Positions 1 to 9,241 of a stretch of 64,000 nt of DNA are shown here, one piece after another (within the stretch, counting starts at the first letter, position 1; every line of letters starts with the position of its first letter). This stretch comes from Candidatus Rhodoblastus alkanivorans. Lineage in GTDB: Bacteria; Pseudomonadota; Alphaproteobacteria; Rhizobiales; Beijerinckiaceae. The notes beneath the pieces were generated by a model. That model ran no database searches and was not told where the DNA came from. It saw only the letters and a list, made by a program, of their open reading frames with translations. The stretch spans positions 3,266,001-3,330,000 of the forward strand of contig NZ_JAIVFP010000001.1 of NCBI RefSeq assembly GCF_022760755.1, in the 5' to 3' direction. The translations under genes and the position numbers were made by a program.

Positions 1-2428
1 AGCCGCTCATACGCGTGGAGGCGGCGTCCCAAACAGGCCGCACGCCGAGAAGCGCAAAGGCCTGCGCGAGATCGTCGCCGCCGGTGCGCATCGAGGCGCT
101 GCCCCATAAATCAAGCACCATGCGGCGCGGCCAGTCGCCATGGTCCTGCAGATAACGCTCGATGACATCCTGCGCCAGCTTGCGGCCGATGTCCCAGGCG
201 GTGCGGGTGGGAACAGCGCGCGGATCGACCGAAAAGAGATTTCTGCCGGTTGGGAGGACGTCCATGCGGCCACGCCCCGGCGCCCCGGCCGGGCTTGGCG
301 CAACGAAGCCGCCATTCAGCGCGTGAACGAGGGCGTCCATTTCCGCCGCGCCGCAATCGTCGATTTTTTGCGCGAAGTCGGAAGCGGCGCAGCACGCGAG
401 CATTTCGTCGCGCAAGGCGCCTTGCGGCGAACGGCCAAAAACGTGCAAGCCGTCGTTGATCCGCATTTCTTTCAGATCGCACAGCCAGGCGTCGAGCCGG
501 ATCAGCGCGTCCTCGCCCCCGCCGGCGCCGCATTCGCGCAACAAGCCGGCGGATTCGGCGCGCTGGAGGATGAGATCGGCCAGCAGATTGGCTCTGCGAG
601 GGTCAAGCCCCTGGGCCTGGGCATATTCGTCAAACAGGTTCTCGATTTCGGCCAGCGCGCCATGTGCGCCCGCCTTCACGAGCGGCGGCGACAGATGGCT
701 GACGATGACGGCTGCCGAGCGGCGCTTGGCCTGCGCCGCCTCGCCCGGATTATTGACGATGAAGGGATAGATCAACGGCAAGGGGCCGAGCGCGATTTCC
801 GGCGCACAATCTTGCGCCAGCGCCACGCTCTTGCCCGGCAGCCATTCGAGCGCGCCATGAGCGCCGCAATGAACGAGAGCGTCGATTTTTTCGCGCTCGC
901 GCAGCCAGAGATAGAAGGCGAGAAAGGCGTGGCGCGGCGGCAGGGTCGCGTCGTGATAATCCGCCTTGCGATTTTCCGGCGCGCCGCGATCCGGCTGCAA
1001 AGCGACGATGATTTTGCCGAGGCGCAAGAAACGAAAGGCGAAAGCGCCGTCGCGGACCGCAAGGTCGTTTTCCGGCGCGCCCCAGCAGGCGTCGAGCGCT
1101 GCGACGAAATCCTGCGGCAGATTTTTGAGAAAGGCGCGATAGGCGCGTAGCGATACCGCGCCGACGAGCGGCGCGGACTGCAGCGCCTCCAAAAATTTTT
1201 CGTGCGCGCGTTGCGCGTCATATCCTTCGGCGATGAGCCGCGCGATGATGGCGCGCGCGCTTTGCTCGGTGTCGAGACCGACGGCATAGCCGGCGCGACC
1301 GCCCTTGGCGGGATAGTCGGACAGGATCAGCGCCAGCTTTTTCTCGGCATTGGCGAGGCGGCGCAGGCGCGCCCAGCGCGCGGCGAGCGCGGCGACGAAA
1401 GCGACGCGCGACGGTTCAGGCTCGTGGCGGGCAGGCGCATATTCGAGCGCGTCGCGCCGCTCCGCCTCGCGCTTGAAGGAAATGGCGCGGGTGACGATGC
1501 GGCCGTCCACTTCCGGCAGAACGACATTCATCGCCAGATCGGCCGCCGACAGGCCGCGACGCGATTCGCGCCATTGCGCTTCCTGGGCGCCGGAGAGAAT
1601 GACCTGCAGCACCGGCGCATCGGCACCGTCGAGCACGGCGCCCGCGTCGAGCCGCGCGGAAAAGGCGGTGGCGTTGAGGATGACGTCCGGCCTTTCCTGA
1701 ACGATGCGCTCAGCCAGCAGCGCGCAGGCGGCCGGGTCCTTGAGGCTGGAGATGAAAGAACTACGGACGAGGAAATTTTCGCGCGCCAAAGCTTCGGCCA
1801 AAGCGCGGATGGGCGCGTCGTCTCCGGCAAGAAAGGCGCTGCGATAGAACAGGACGAAGGCGGTCGGCGCAGCCTCGGGCGCTTCGAGGCAGCCCGGGGC
1901 GAAGGCGCCGAAGGGCGCAACCGGATGGGGCGGCCTGGCGTCGCCCTCGCCTGAAATCTTGGTAGCGATGAAGTCGAGACAGGCGGCGATATTGTCCGGG
2001 CCGCCCTGACGAAAATAGTCCCAGATCTGGCGCAATTGCTGTGGCGGCAGGGTCGAGGCGGCGTCGAGCCGCGCGTCCTCCATGGCGTCGCCGGGGACGA
2101 TCGCCAACGCAAAACCGTGCTTGCGCGCCGCCGCTGCGAGTTCCTCGACGCCATAGCGCCAATAATCCAGGCCGCCGAGCAGGCGAACCAGAACGAAGCG
2201 CGCCATGGCGCAGACTTTTTCGATATAGAGATCGACCGAAAAAGGATGTTTCAGCAAGGCCAGCGGCGCGAGGCGCAGGCTCGGATGGCGCGCCGCATGG
2301 GCGCCCGCGAGCAGCGACAAGTCGCTGTCGGCGAAAGACAGAACGACAATATCCGCGGGCGATTGTTCGAGATCGACGGCTTGCGCCGCCTCGTCGAACG
2401 ATCTTTGATCCGTGCGGACGAGATGCAT
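1..2428 (-). CDS. cobN: Cobaltochelatase subunit CobN (3' end outside window)
   Basis: Large subunit of the aerobic cobaltochelatase, which inserts Co2+ into hydrogenobyrinate a,c-diamide with CobS and CobT in cytoplasmic B12 synthesis. An uninterrupted frame of about 809 codons starts at an ATG 4 nt after the cobW stop (MHLVRTDQRSFDEAAQAVDL). It runs off the left edge, so roughly the last quarter to third of the usual 1,100-1,270-residue protein is missing. Family features seen: LLGGLDYWRYGVEEL near residue 90, the ILSDYPAKGGRAGYAVGLDT stretch, HDATLPPRHAFLAFYLWLRE, and VHCGAHGALEWLPGKSVAL with the chelatase HG-x-LEWLPGK signature. Tight coupling to cobW behind a cobalamin riboswitch implies repression by B12. 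Plus-strand ORFs over this gene are antisense shadows. Confidence 0.93.
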   Translation of the reverse strand, partial: MHLVRTDQRSFDEAAQAVDLEQSPADIVVLSFADSDLSLLAGAHAARHPSLRLAPLALLKHPFSVDLYIEKVCAMARFVLVRLLGGLDYWRYGVEELAAAARKHGFALAIVPGDAMEDARLDAASTLPPQQLRQIWDYFRQGGPDNIAACLDFIATKISGEGDARPPHPVAPFGAFAPGCLEAPEAAPTAFVLFYRSAFLAGDDAPIRALAEALARENFLVRSSFISSLKDPAACALLAERIVQERPDVILNATAFSARLDAGAVLDGADAPVLQVILSGAQEAQWRESRRGLSAADLAMNVVLPEVDGRIVTRAISFKREAERRDALEYAPARHEPEPSRVAFVAALAARWARLRRLANAEKKLALILSDYPAKGGRAGYAVGLDTEQSARAIIARLIAEGYDAQRAHEKFLEALQSAPLVGAVSLRAYRAFLKNLPQDFVAALDACWGAPENDLAVRDGAFAFRFLRLGKIIVALQPDRGAPENRKADYHDATLPPRHAFLAFYLWLREREKIDALVHCGAHGALEWLPGKSVALAQDCAPEIALGPLPLIYPFIVNNPGEAAQAKRRSAAVIVSHLSPPLVKAGAHGALAEIENLFDEYAQAQGLDPRRANLLADLILQRAESAGLLRECGAGGGEDALIRLDAWLCDLKEMRINDGLHVFGRSPQGALRDEMLACCAASDFAQKIDDCGAAEMDALVHALNGGFVAPSPAGAPGRGRMDVLPTGRNLFSVDPRAVPTRTAWDIGRKLAQDVIERYLQDHGDWPRRMVLDLWGSASMRTGGDDLAQAFALLGVRPVWDAASTRMSG

Positions 2429-2432
2429 CGTT

Positions 2433-3464
<1,032 letters not shown>

Positions 3465-3559
3465 GCGTTCGGGCTCCGGAGGGGCGCCCGGCGGGAGTCC
3501 GCCATTCGGCCGGCTGGCCGAACCGCGACAGGAGCGCCCCGCCCATCGCGCGCATTCAC

Positions 3560-3730
3560 TGACGGCAGGTCTCCTGGCTCGCGGGTGTTGCGCCTCGCGC
3601 CGCCTTCCCGGCCGCAAGGGCCAGTGGCTTCGTGGCGGGGCTTCCCGTTTACAGTTGCGGGGGCAGCTGCGGTTGAGGCCGAAAGCCTTTCCGCATTCCC
3701 TTTTACCCCCAGTCACGGGGGAACCGTCGA
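3560..3730 (-). promoter_or_regulatory. Cobalamin (B12) riboswitch
   Basis: Read on the minus strand, the leader has the hallmark B12-element blocks in order. A GGTTCCC/GGGAA-type 5' stem comes first, then the conserved core GCAGCTGCCCCCGCAACTGT, then the 3' block GCCAGGAGACCTGCC. It precedes cobW by about 100 nt. A 7-bp stem with a 4-nt loop (TTCGGCC/GGCCGAA, at 3505-3522) lies between aptamer and start codon and could be part of the expression platform. No U-run follows it, so control of translation is more likely than termination (inference). Confidence 0.93.
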
Positions 3731-3858
3731 AAGGTCTTGTTAAGAGCGCCGGCGCCTCAAGTCAATCGCGCCCTCGCCGGCGAATAAGACGAAGCCTCCC
3801 CCGCCGGCCGGCGCGAGAGGCTGCACAACTGGTTCAACGGAAACCCGGCGCGGCCGCC

Positions 3859-4476
3859 TCAAACCGGTTTGTCGGCGACGATCACCTTGGTGCCGACACG
3901 GACACGGTTGTAGAGGTCGATCGCGTCGATGTCGCGCATCCGGATACAGCCCGAAGAAACGTGCTGGCCGATCAAGGACGGCTCGTTTGTGCCGTGGATG
4001 CGGTAAAGCGTGTCCTTGTTGCCCTGGAAGAGATACATGGCGCGCGCGCCGAGCGGATTGTCCGGGCCGCCGGGCAGGCCGCCGGCTTCCGCCGTCGGGC
4101 GCAGGTGCGGCCAGCGTTCGAGCATGTCGGCCGGCGGCATCCAGCGCGGCCATTCGGCCTTCTTGCCGATCGTCGCCTGGCCGGTCCAGCCGCTCGCCTC
4201 GTTGCCGGTGGCGACGCCATAGCGGATCGCCTTGTGGTTTGGCATTGAATAATAAAGATAATTGTTAAACGTATCGATGGTGACAGTGCCCGGAGGCTCG
4301 CCGGTTGGATCATCGACGATATAGCGGCCATATTGCGCGGGGGGATTGCCCGAAGGCGCGAGCGACATGAATTCGCGGTCCCTCCCGGTCAAGGTCGGAT
4401 CCGGCGTGCTCGCCATGTTGCAGCCGGCCAACGCCGCCGAAACCAAACCGATTCCCACAATTGCCCGCAATTTCAT
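3859..4476 (-). CDS. L,D-transpeptidase (YkuD) lipoprotein
   Basis: Periplasmic L,D-transpeptidase, the family that makes 3-3 cross-links in peptidoglycan or attaches proteins to it. The 205-residue product starts with a lipoprotein signal (MKLRAIVGIGLVSAALAGC, lipobox LAGC). The YkuD catalytic signature HGTNEPSLIGQHVSSGCIRM is near residues 165-185, with the catalytic His, Ser and Cys in place. The region before it contains YYSMPNHKAIRYGVATG, typical of the domain start. It stands alone, in the same direction as cobW. Confidence 0.92.
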   Translation of the reverse strand: MKLRAIVGIGLVSAALAGCNMASTPDPTLTGRDREFMSLAPSGNPPAQYGRYIVDDPTGEPPGTVTIDTFNNYLYYSMPNHKAIRYGVATGNEASGWTGQATIGKKAEWPRWMPPADMLERWPHLRPTAEAGGLPGGPDNPLGARAMYLFQGNKDTLYRIHGTNEPSLIGQHVSSGCIRMRDIDAIDLYNRVRVGTKVIVADKPV

Positions 4477-4878
4477 CAGTCTGCCCCGAATCGCCTGCGC
4501 CGCCTGAGCGCCAAAATTTGATCAATTACTTACCATAATCACCTCGGCCGTCACATCAGCACGCGGCTGGAAGGACGCTTATTGGGCAGATTACCGCCCT
4601 TTGTGGCCCCTCAGCAACAGTGTCGCAGCGCCGCCATGGCCAGGGAAGCCGCTTCCGATTGAGCGCGCGATCAAATCTCGGTGAAGATCGCCATCATTTA
4701 AGACTTTCGGTTTAAGACGCAAACTTTGTTGGACAGGCGCGCCGATTGGCGCGATGCTCAGAAGAAATAATGCCGTCCCGGCGTCTACCGTCGCCCCTGC
4801 GCCCTCCTTGGCGCCTTTCGGGCCTTCGAAATCGGTTCCCGGGACAGCAAACAACTGAATTCGGTTCGTGAGCCTGAT
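4477..4878. other. Intergenic region, nothing recognised
   Basis: About 400 bases between the divergent L,D-transpeptidase and deacetylase genes. The half next to the transpeptidase is AT-richer and probably holds its promoter. I saw no RNA gene, clear terminator or repeat. A minus-strand ORF reaching into the deacetylase start has no family features and is not supported. Confidence 0.5.
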
Positions 4879-5808
4879 TTGAACACATTGCTGCTTACCC
4901 ATCCCGCCGGACTGTCACATGACAATGGCCCTGGCCATCCCGAGCGGGCGGATCGTGTCCGTGTTATCGAGCGTATTCTCGAACATGAAAAGTTCATGAC
5001 CCTGATCCGCGCGCAGGCCGAGGACGGCACGCGCGAACAGGCGCTTCGCGTCCATCCGGAATCCTACATCCAGGCGCTGGAGCAGACGTCGCCACGCGAC
5101 GGATTCGCCCGACTGGACAGCGACACCACCATGAGCCCCGGCACGCTGACCGCAGCCTTTCGCGCGATCGGCGGCGCCTGCCAGGCCGTGGACGAAGTGA
5201 TGCGCCGCGACGTGGACAACGCCTTCGTCGCCATGCGGCCGCCGGGACATCATGCCGAACGCGCGACGCCCATGGGCTTCTGCTTCTTCAACAACGCCGC
5301 CGTCGCCGCCCGCCACGCCATTGCCGTCCATGGCGCCGAACGGGTCGCGATCATGGATTTCGACGTCCATCACGGCAATGGGACCCAGGACATTTTCTGG
5401 TCCGACCCGAATGTGATGTATCTCTCGACCCATGAAATGCCGCTCTATCCCGGCACCGGCTCAACCTCAGAACGCGGCGAACACAACAATATCGTCAACG
5501 CGCCGCTCAATGCCGGCGACGCCGGCCCGCAGTTCCGCGAGGCAATGGAGATGGCGATCCTGCCCCGGGTCGAGCAGTTCCGTCCCAACCTGATCATCAT
5601 TTCCGCCGGCTTCGACGCCCACCGCCGCGATCCGCTCGCCAATCTCAATCTGGTCGAGGCCGATTTCGCCTGGGCGACCTCCAAACTGATGGATGTCTCG
5701 GATCGCGTCTGCGACGGAAGGCTGCTGTCGCTGCTCGAAGGCGGCTACGATCTCGATGGGCTGGCGCGATCCGTCGCCGCCCATGTCCTCACCTTGATGG
5801 GCGCCTGA
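4879..5808 (+). CDS. Histone deacetylase-like amidohydrolase (class II)
   Basis: Zinc-dependent deacetylase of the arginase/deacetylase fold; bacterial members act on acetylated polyamines or other small amides. The 309-residue protein has RPPGHH (residues 120-125, catalytic His pair), MGFCFFNNAAVAA, the zinc ligands in DFDVHHGNGTQ (D162, H164) and SAGFDAHRRDP, and EGGYD near the C terminus. The start is a TTG, chosen because MNTLLLTHPAGLSHDNGPGHPER matches the usual N terminus and no ATG lies before the GHPE motif. Substrate unknown. Confidence 0.9.
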   Translation: MNTLLLTHPAGLSHDNGPGHPERADRVRVIERILEHEKFMTLIRAQAEDGTREQALRVHPESYIQALEQTSPRDGFARLDSDTTMSPGTLTAAFRAIGGACQAVDEVMRRDVDNAFVAMRPPGHHAERATPMGFCFFNNAAVAARHAIAVHGAERVAIMDFDVHHGNGTQDIFWSDPNVMYLSTHEMPLYPGTGSTSERGEHNNIVNAPLNAGDAGPQFREAMEMAILPRVEQFRPNLIIISAGFDAHRRDPLANLNLVEADFAWATSKLMDVSDRVCDGRLLSLLEGGYDLDGLARSVAAHVLTLMGA

Positions 5809-5817
5809 CGCGAAGGC

Positions 5818-6759
5818 TCATAGGCCCGATAATTGCGCCGTTTCATTTGCCGGCGCGCCCAGTTCAACCTCGACGATCTCCGGCGGCCGCAGGAAGCGGA
5901 CGGGGGCGACCGATTCGCCCAGCCCGCCCGAAATGATCATATTGCGCCCGCCAAGTTCGACATGGCCATAGACGAAATCCGCGCCGAAGCGCAGATCGCC
6001 GACGACCGGGCCGAGCAAGGGTAGATTGACCTGACCGCCATGGGTGTGGCCGCAAAGAGTCAAGGCGATCCGTTGCGGCGCGGAGCGGAAGATCATCGGT
6101 TCGTGAGCGAGAAGGATGACCGGCGCATCGTCGCTCACCTTGGCCAACGCCCCGTCGAGGTCGTCTCCGCCGACCTTTTGCGCGCCCGAATCGATCTGCG
6201 CCATGGCGTCGATCAGCTGGTCGGCGAGGCCGACGATCCAGAATCCTTTCCCATCCTTGGCCAGCGCGACGGCGTCGTTTTCCAGCACCACGATCCCTGC
6301 CTGGCGAAGGGCGCGGCGGATCGCGACCGTACCGTCGGAGGGCGAGGTCAGGAGCGGGCCGTGCCACCAGTCATGGTTGCCAAGCACGGCATAGCAGCCG
6401 AGTGGAGCGCGCAGCGCGGACAAAGCCTCGCCGACCTGCTGCGAATCGACCGCCCGGGTGACGAAGAAATGGCCGGCGTTAAAATCGCCGAGCAACAGGA
6501 CGGCGTCGGGATTGAGGGCGTTGGCGGCCTGAGCGATCCGGCGGATGCGCGCCGCGCTCATGAAGGGCTCGCCGGCATGAATATCGGAAATGACCGCGAA
6601 TCGCAGATGCAGGCCGGCCGGCCAGCCGGCCGGGGTCAGAGCGTATCTTTTGACCTTGAGGATGAAATTCGGCTCGATCCCGATCGCGTAAACCGCCGTG
6701 GACGCGCCAAGCAGGGGAAGCGCCAGCCCACGGCTAAGAAAACGGCGACGATCGATCAT
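5818..6759 (-). CDS. Metallophosphoesterase with Tat signal (YkuE-like)
   Basis: Calcineurin-like phosphoesterase of 313 residues. The N terminus (MIDRRRFLSRGLALPLLGAS) is a twin-arginine signal, so the enzyme is probably exported folded with metals loaded. Motifs in order: DIHAG, LLGDFNAG, LGNHDWW, LAHEP and CGHTHGGQ, together a full dinuclear metal centre. It converges with the deacetylase gene, leaving only about 10 nt between the two stops. Substrate unknown; relatives act on UDP-diacylglucosamine or other phosphoesters. Confidence 0.88.
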   Translation of the reverse strand: MIDRRRFLSRGLALPLLGASTAVYAIGIEPNFILKVKRYALTPAGWPAGLHLRFAVISDIHAGEPFMSAARIRRIAQAANALNPDAVLLLGDFNAGHFFVTRAVDSQQVGEALSALRAPLGCYAVLGNHDWWHGPLLTSPSDGTVAIRRALRQAGIVVLENDAVALAKDGKGFWIVGLADQLIDAMAQIDSGAQKVGGDDLDGALAKVSDDAPVILLAHEPMIFRSAPQRIALTLCGHTHGGQVNLPLLGPVVGDLRFGADFVYGHVELGGRNMIISGGLGESVAPVRFLRPPEIVEVELGAPANETAQLSGL

Positions 6760-6857
6760 TCATTCCGCCCTGACGCGACCCGCCTCGAAAAATGCGCGCC
6801 CGCCGCGAGCACATAGGCGCCCGGAAGTTCGACGGCAAGGCCAGACGCGACGCGGAC

Positions 6858-7061
6858 TCAGGCGGCGTCGCGCTTGGGGAGGGCGGGCGCGGCCTGGCGC
6901 TCGGCGCGCGCGCTTTCGGCCTGCTCCGGCGTGAACAGGGCCGCCTCGACTGCGGCGACGCCGATTTCACGATAGAGGCGCGATTGCAGGTCGCGCGCGT
7001 CCTGACGGCGCGGCTGCTGCGGCGGAAGAATGATTTCTTGTTCGCTCATGGCGGGGCTCAT
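6858..7061 (-). CDS. Small hypothetical protein, 67 residues
   Basis: No family recognised. A charged, alanine-rich soluble protein (MSPAMSEQEIILPPQQPRRQ). A GAG directly precedes the first ATG as a weak ribosome site; a second ATG four codons on is an alternative start. It is in the same direction as the phosphoesterase gene about 100 nt downstream. Reading-frame quality and position support a real gene, but no motif does. Confidence 0.5.
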   Translation of the reverse strand: MSPAMSEQEIILPPQQPRRQDARDLQSRLYREIGVAAVEAALFTPEQAESARAERQAAPALPKRDAA

Positions 7062-7207
7062 CTCACTCGAACTAACCGAAAAGCCGCGATGAATGGTTCA
7101 CGGACCCTGAATTCCATTCGCGAATTTGCGCCGGCAAGATAAATTCCGCGTTAAGCCTGACGCGAAAAGCCTGTCCTGAATCGGAGACCCCGCTCGGAAG
7201 CGGAAAA

Positions 7208-8674
7208 TTATTTGGGCGCGCGGAAGCCGCCGGTTGCTTTTTCGATCAATCCGGCGAGGGCGACGGCGGTGCGGTCATCGTCGCGCGCGCAAATGATCTG
7301 GACGCCGGTCGGCAGGACTCGATCTTTCCCCTTTGCCGACGTCAGCGCGACCGGCGCGACGACCGCGGGCAGAAGGCTGAGCGAGGCGAGGCTCGCCCAT
7401 TTCAGAAGGTCGTGATAGGGCAAGGGGCCGGCGCTGGTCGGCAGGCGGCGGGCGAAAGGGTCCGGCGCGAAATCGTGGGGAAAGGCGAGACAGGGCGCGG
7501 GCGGGCAGAGGATCGCGTCGTAGTCCTTGAAGAATTCGGCGAAGGCGGCGTTGATCGCCGCGCGGCGCTCGGTGAGACGCGAGAAGGTCGCCGCGTCCAT
7601 TTTCGCCGCCCGCGCCCGCAGGGCGTAATAGGAGATGTCGTCGGTCGCGAAACTCTTCGCTTCCGCCGCGAAGCGCGCCCGATCTTCCGCCGGCGTTCCG
7701 GCGAAGCCGATCGCGAAATTGAGCAGGACATAGATTTCGAAGGCGTCCTGGAAGGAAAAATCGGGACGCGCTTCGACCACCGCGGCGCCAGCGTCGCGAA
7801 AAACCTCGGCGGCCAGCAGGATGCCGGCTTCGACGTCGCGATCGACCGGCGCGAAATCGGGGTCGAGCCACAAAGCAAGCCGGAGGTCGTCCGGCTTTTT
7901 CCCGCGCGCCGCCGGAGCGGCGTTTTCTGCGCTGGCGGTCAGGGACAGGACGAGGCCGAGGTCGGAGGCCGAGCGCGCGAGCGGGCCGGCGACCGCGAGA
8001 TCGGGCGGGTTTTTCAGCCGGACTGTGGGCAGCGGCGGAATGTGGCCGGCAAGGGAAATCCGGCCCCAGCTCGGCTTGAGCCCGAACAGGCCGCAGGCCT
8101 GGGCCGGCCAGCGGATCGACCCGCCAAGATCCGAGGCGAGATCGAAGGCGCTCAAGCCCGCGGCGACCGCCGCCGCCGCGCCCCCGGACGAGCCGCCTGG
8201 CGTCAACGCGAGATCCCACGGATTGCAGGTCACCCCGAACAAGGCGTTATGTGTCTGGAAATCGGCGGTGAGGCGGGGAACATTGGTCTTGGCGAGGATG
8301 ATCGCGCCCGCCGCGCGCAAGCGCGCGACAGCCGCCGCGTCCTGTCGCGGAATATGTTCGGCGAGCGCCTCGTCGCCGCAGGCGGTCAGCAGGCCTGCGG
8401 TCTCGAAACTGTCCTTGATCGTGATCGGCAGCCCTTCCAGCGGCCGGGCGGCGCCGCGCGCGTAAGACCTGTCGGCCTCGGCGGCCTGTTCCCGGGCGGA
8501 TTCATAATCGTAGGCGGCGAGCGCATTGATCTGGGGATTGCGCGCGAGAATGCGCTCCCAGACCGCATCAAACGCTTCGCGCGCGGAAAAATCGCCCTTC
8601 GCAAGGCCGCGCAGCCAGGTCGAGGCGGAAGCCGCGAAGAAGGCCTCGTCGAAGCCGGCCGACGCCGAATTCAC
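7208..8674 (-). CDS. Amidase signature family enzyme
   Basis: Hydrolyses an amide; family members include indoleacetamide hydrolase, nylon-oligomer hydrolases and GatA relatives. The Ser-cisSer-Lys triad is visible: Lys in PITIKDSF, the Gly/Ser-rich TPGGSSGGAAAAVAAG, and the nucleophile region DLGGSIRWPA. I chose a GTG start (VNSASAGFDEAF, 488 residues) because AGGAG lies 8 nt before it. The upstream ATG would overlap the marR gene and lacks such a site. Likely cotranscribed with the upstream marR gene and perhaps controlled by it (inference). A GatA role is unlikely without gatB/gatC nearby. Confidence 0.88.
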   Translation of the reverse strand: MNSASAGFDEAFFAASASTWLRGLAKGDFSAREAFDAVWERILARNPQINALAAYDYESAREQAAEADRSYARGAARPLEGLPITIKDSFETAGLLTACGDEALAEHIPRQDAAAVARLRAAGAIILAKTNVPRLTADFQTHNALFGVTCNPWDLALTPGGSSGGAAAAVAAGLSAFDLASDLGGSIRWPAQACGLFGLKPSWGRISLAGHIPPLPTVRLKNPPDLAVAGPLARSASDLGLVLSLTASAENAAPAARGKKPDDLRLALWLDPDFAPVDRDVEAGILLAAEVFRDAGAAVVEARPDFSFQDAFEIYVLLNFAIGFAGTPAEDRARFAAEAKSFATDDISYYALRARAAKMDAATFSRLTERRAAINAAFAEFFKDYDAILCPPAPCLAFPHDFAPDPFARRLPTSAGPLPYHDLLKWASLASLSLLPAVVAPVALTSAKGKDRVLPTGVQIICARDDDRTAVALAGLIEKATGGFRAPK

Positions 8675-8693
8675 CTGCCGCGCTCCTGAATAG

Positions 8694-9161
8694 TCATGCT
8701 TCGGCGTTTTCCGGAACCGACGCGCCATCCATCGCCCGGACCAGCTCGCGCGCTTCGATCAGCAGCTGCTCGAATTGCGCCAGGCGCTCCGGCGCGATCT
8801 TGCCGAAGGTCTCGGCGACGAAGGCCATTTGCGCTTCGATCCCCCGGCGCGCCAGCTCGCGCCCGGCGGGAGTGAGATGGACGGCGTGGGAGCGCCGGTC
8901 GCCCGCCAGCGAGCGGCGTTCGACCAGGCCATTAGCGACCAGCCGGTCGATCAACCCGGAAATATTGCCCTTGGTGACGTAAAGCCGGGCCGCCAGCTCC
9001 TGCTGCGACAGGCCTTCCCGCTCAGTCAAAGTGCTGAGGACGTCGCATTGCGGCACGGAGAGGTCGAGGGCGCGCAGACGGCTGGCGATCGCAAGTCGGG
9101 ACCGCGTGTGAAGCCGAATAAGGCGGAACCAAACCCGTAAGGCGTCAATTTCGCTGGCCAT
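8694..9161 (-). CDS. MarR family transcriptional regulator
   Basis: 155-residue winged-helix repressor. The DNA-binding region reads LSQQELAARLYVTKGNISGLIDRL followed by the wing VERRSLAGDRRSHAVHLT, with flanking dimerisation helices. It directly precedes the amidase gene with a 19-nt gap, so the two likely form one operon under MarR autoregulation by a small aromatic ligand (inference). Confidence 0.9.
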   Translation of the reverse strand: MASEIDALRVWFRLIRLHTRSRLAIASRLRALDLSVPQCDVLSTLTEREGLSQQELAARLYVTKGNISGLIDRLVANGLVERRSLAGDRRSHAVHLTPAGRELARRGIEAQMAFVAETFGKIAPERLAQFEQLLIEARELVRAMDGASVPENAEA

Positions 9162-9241
9162 TTTCCTGCCCGGACTTTTCGTTTTGGTTAAATTTCGACG
9201 TTAGCGCGCTCATTGGGCGGCCGCAAGCGCGGCGTCCGGCG

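Noticed and set aside
140-1150. Plus-strand ORF opposite cobN
   Set aside because: cobN motifs run through the minus frame; the plus frame has no family features.
4591-4902. Minus-strand ORF of 103 codons before the deacetylase
   Set aside because: Overlaps the deacetylase start, no ribosome site, no motif.
7047-7049. Second ATG as start of the 67-residue protein
   Set aside because: The first ATG has a GAG directly upstream; the second has none. Either is possible.
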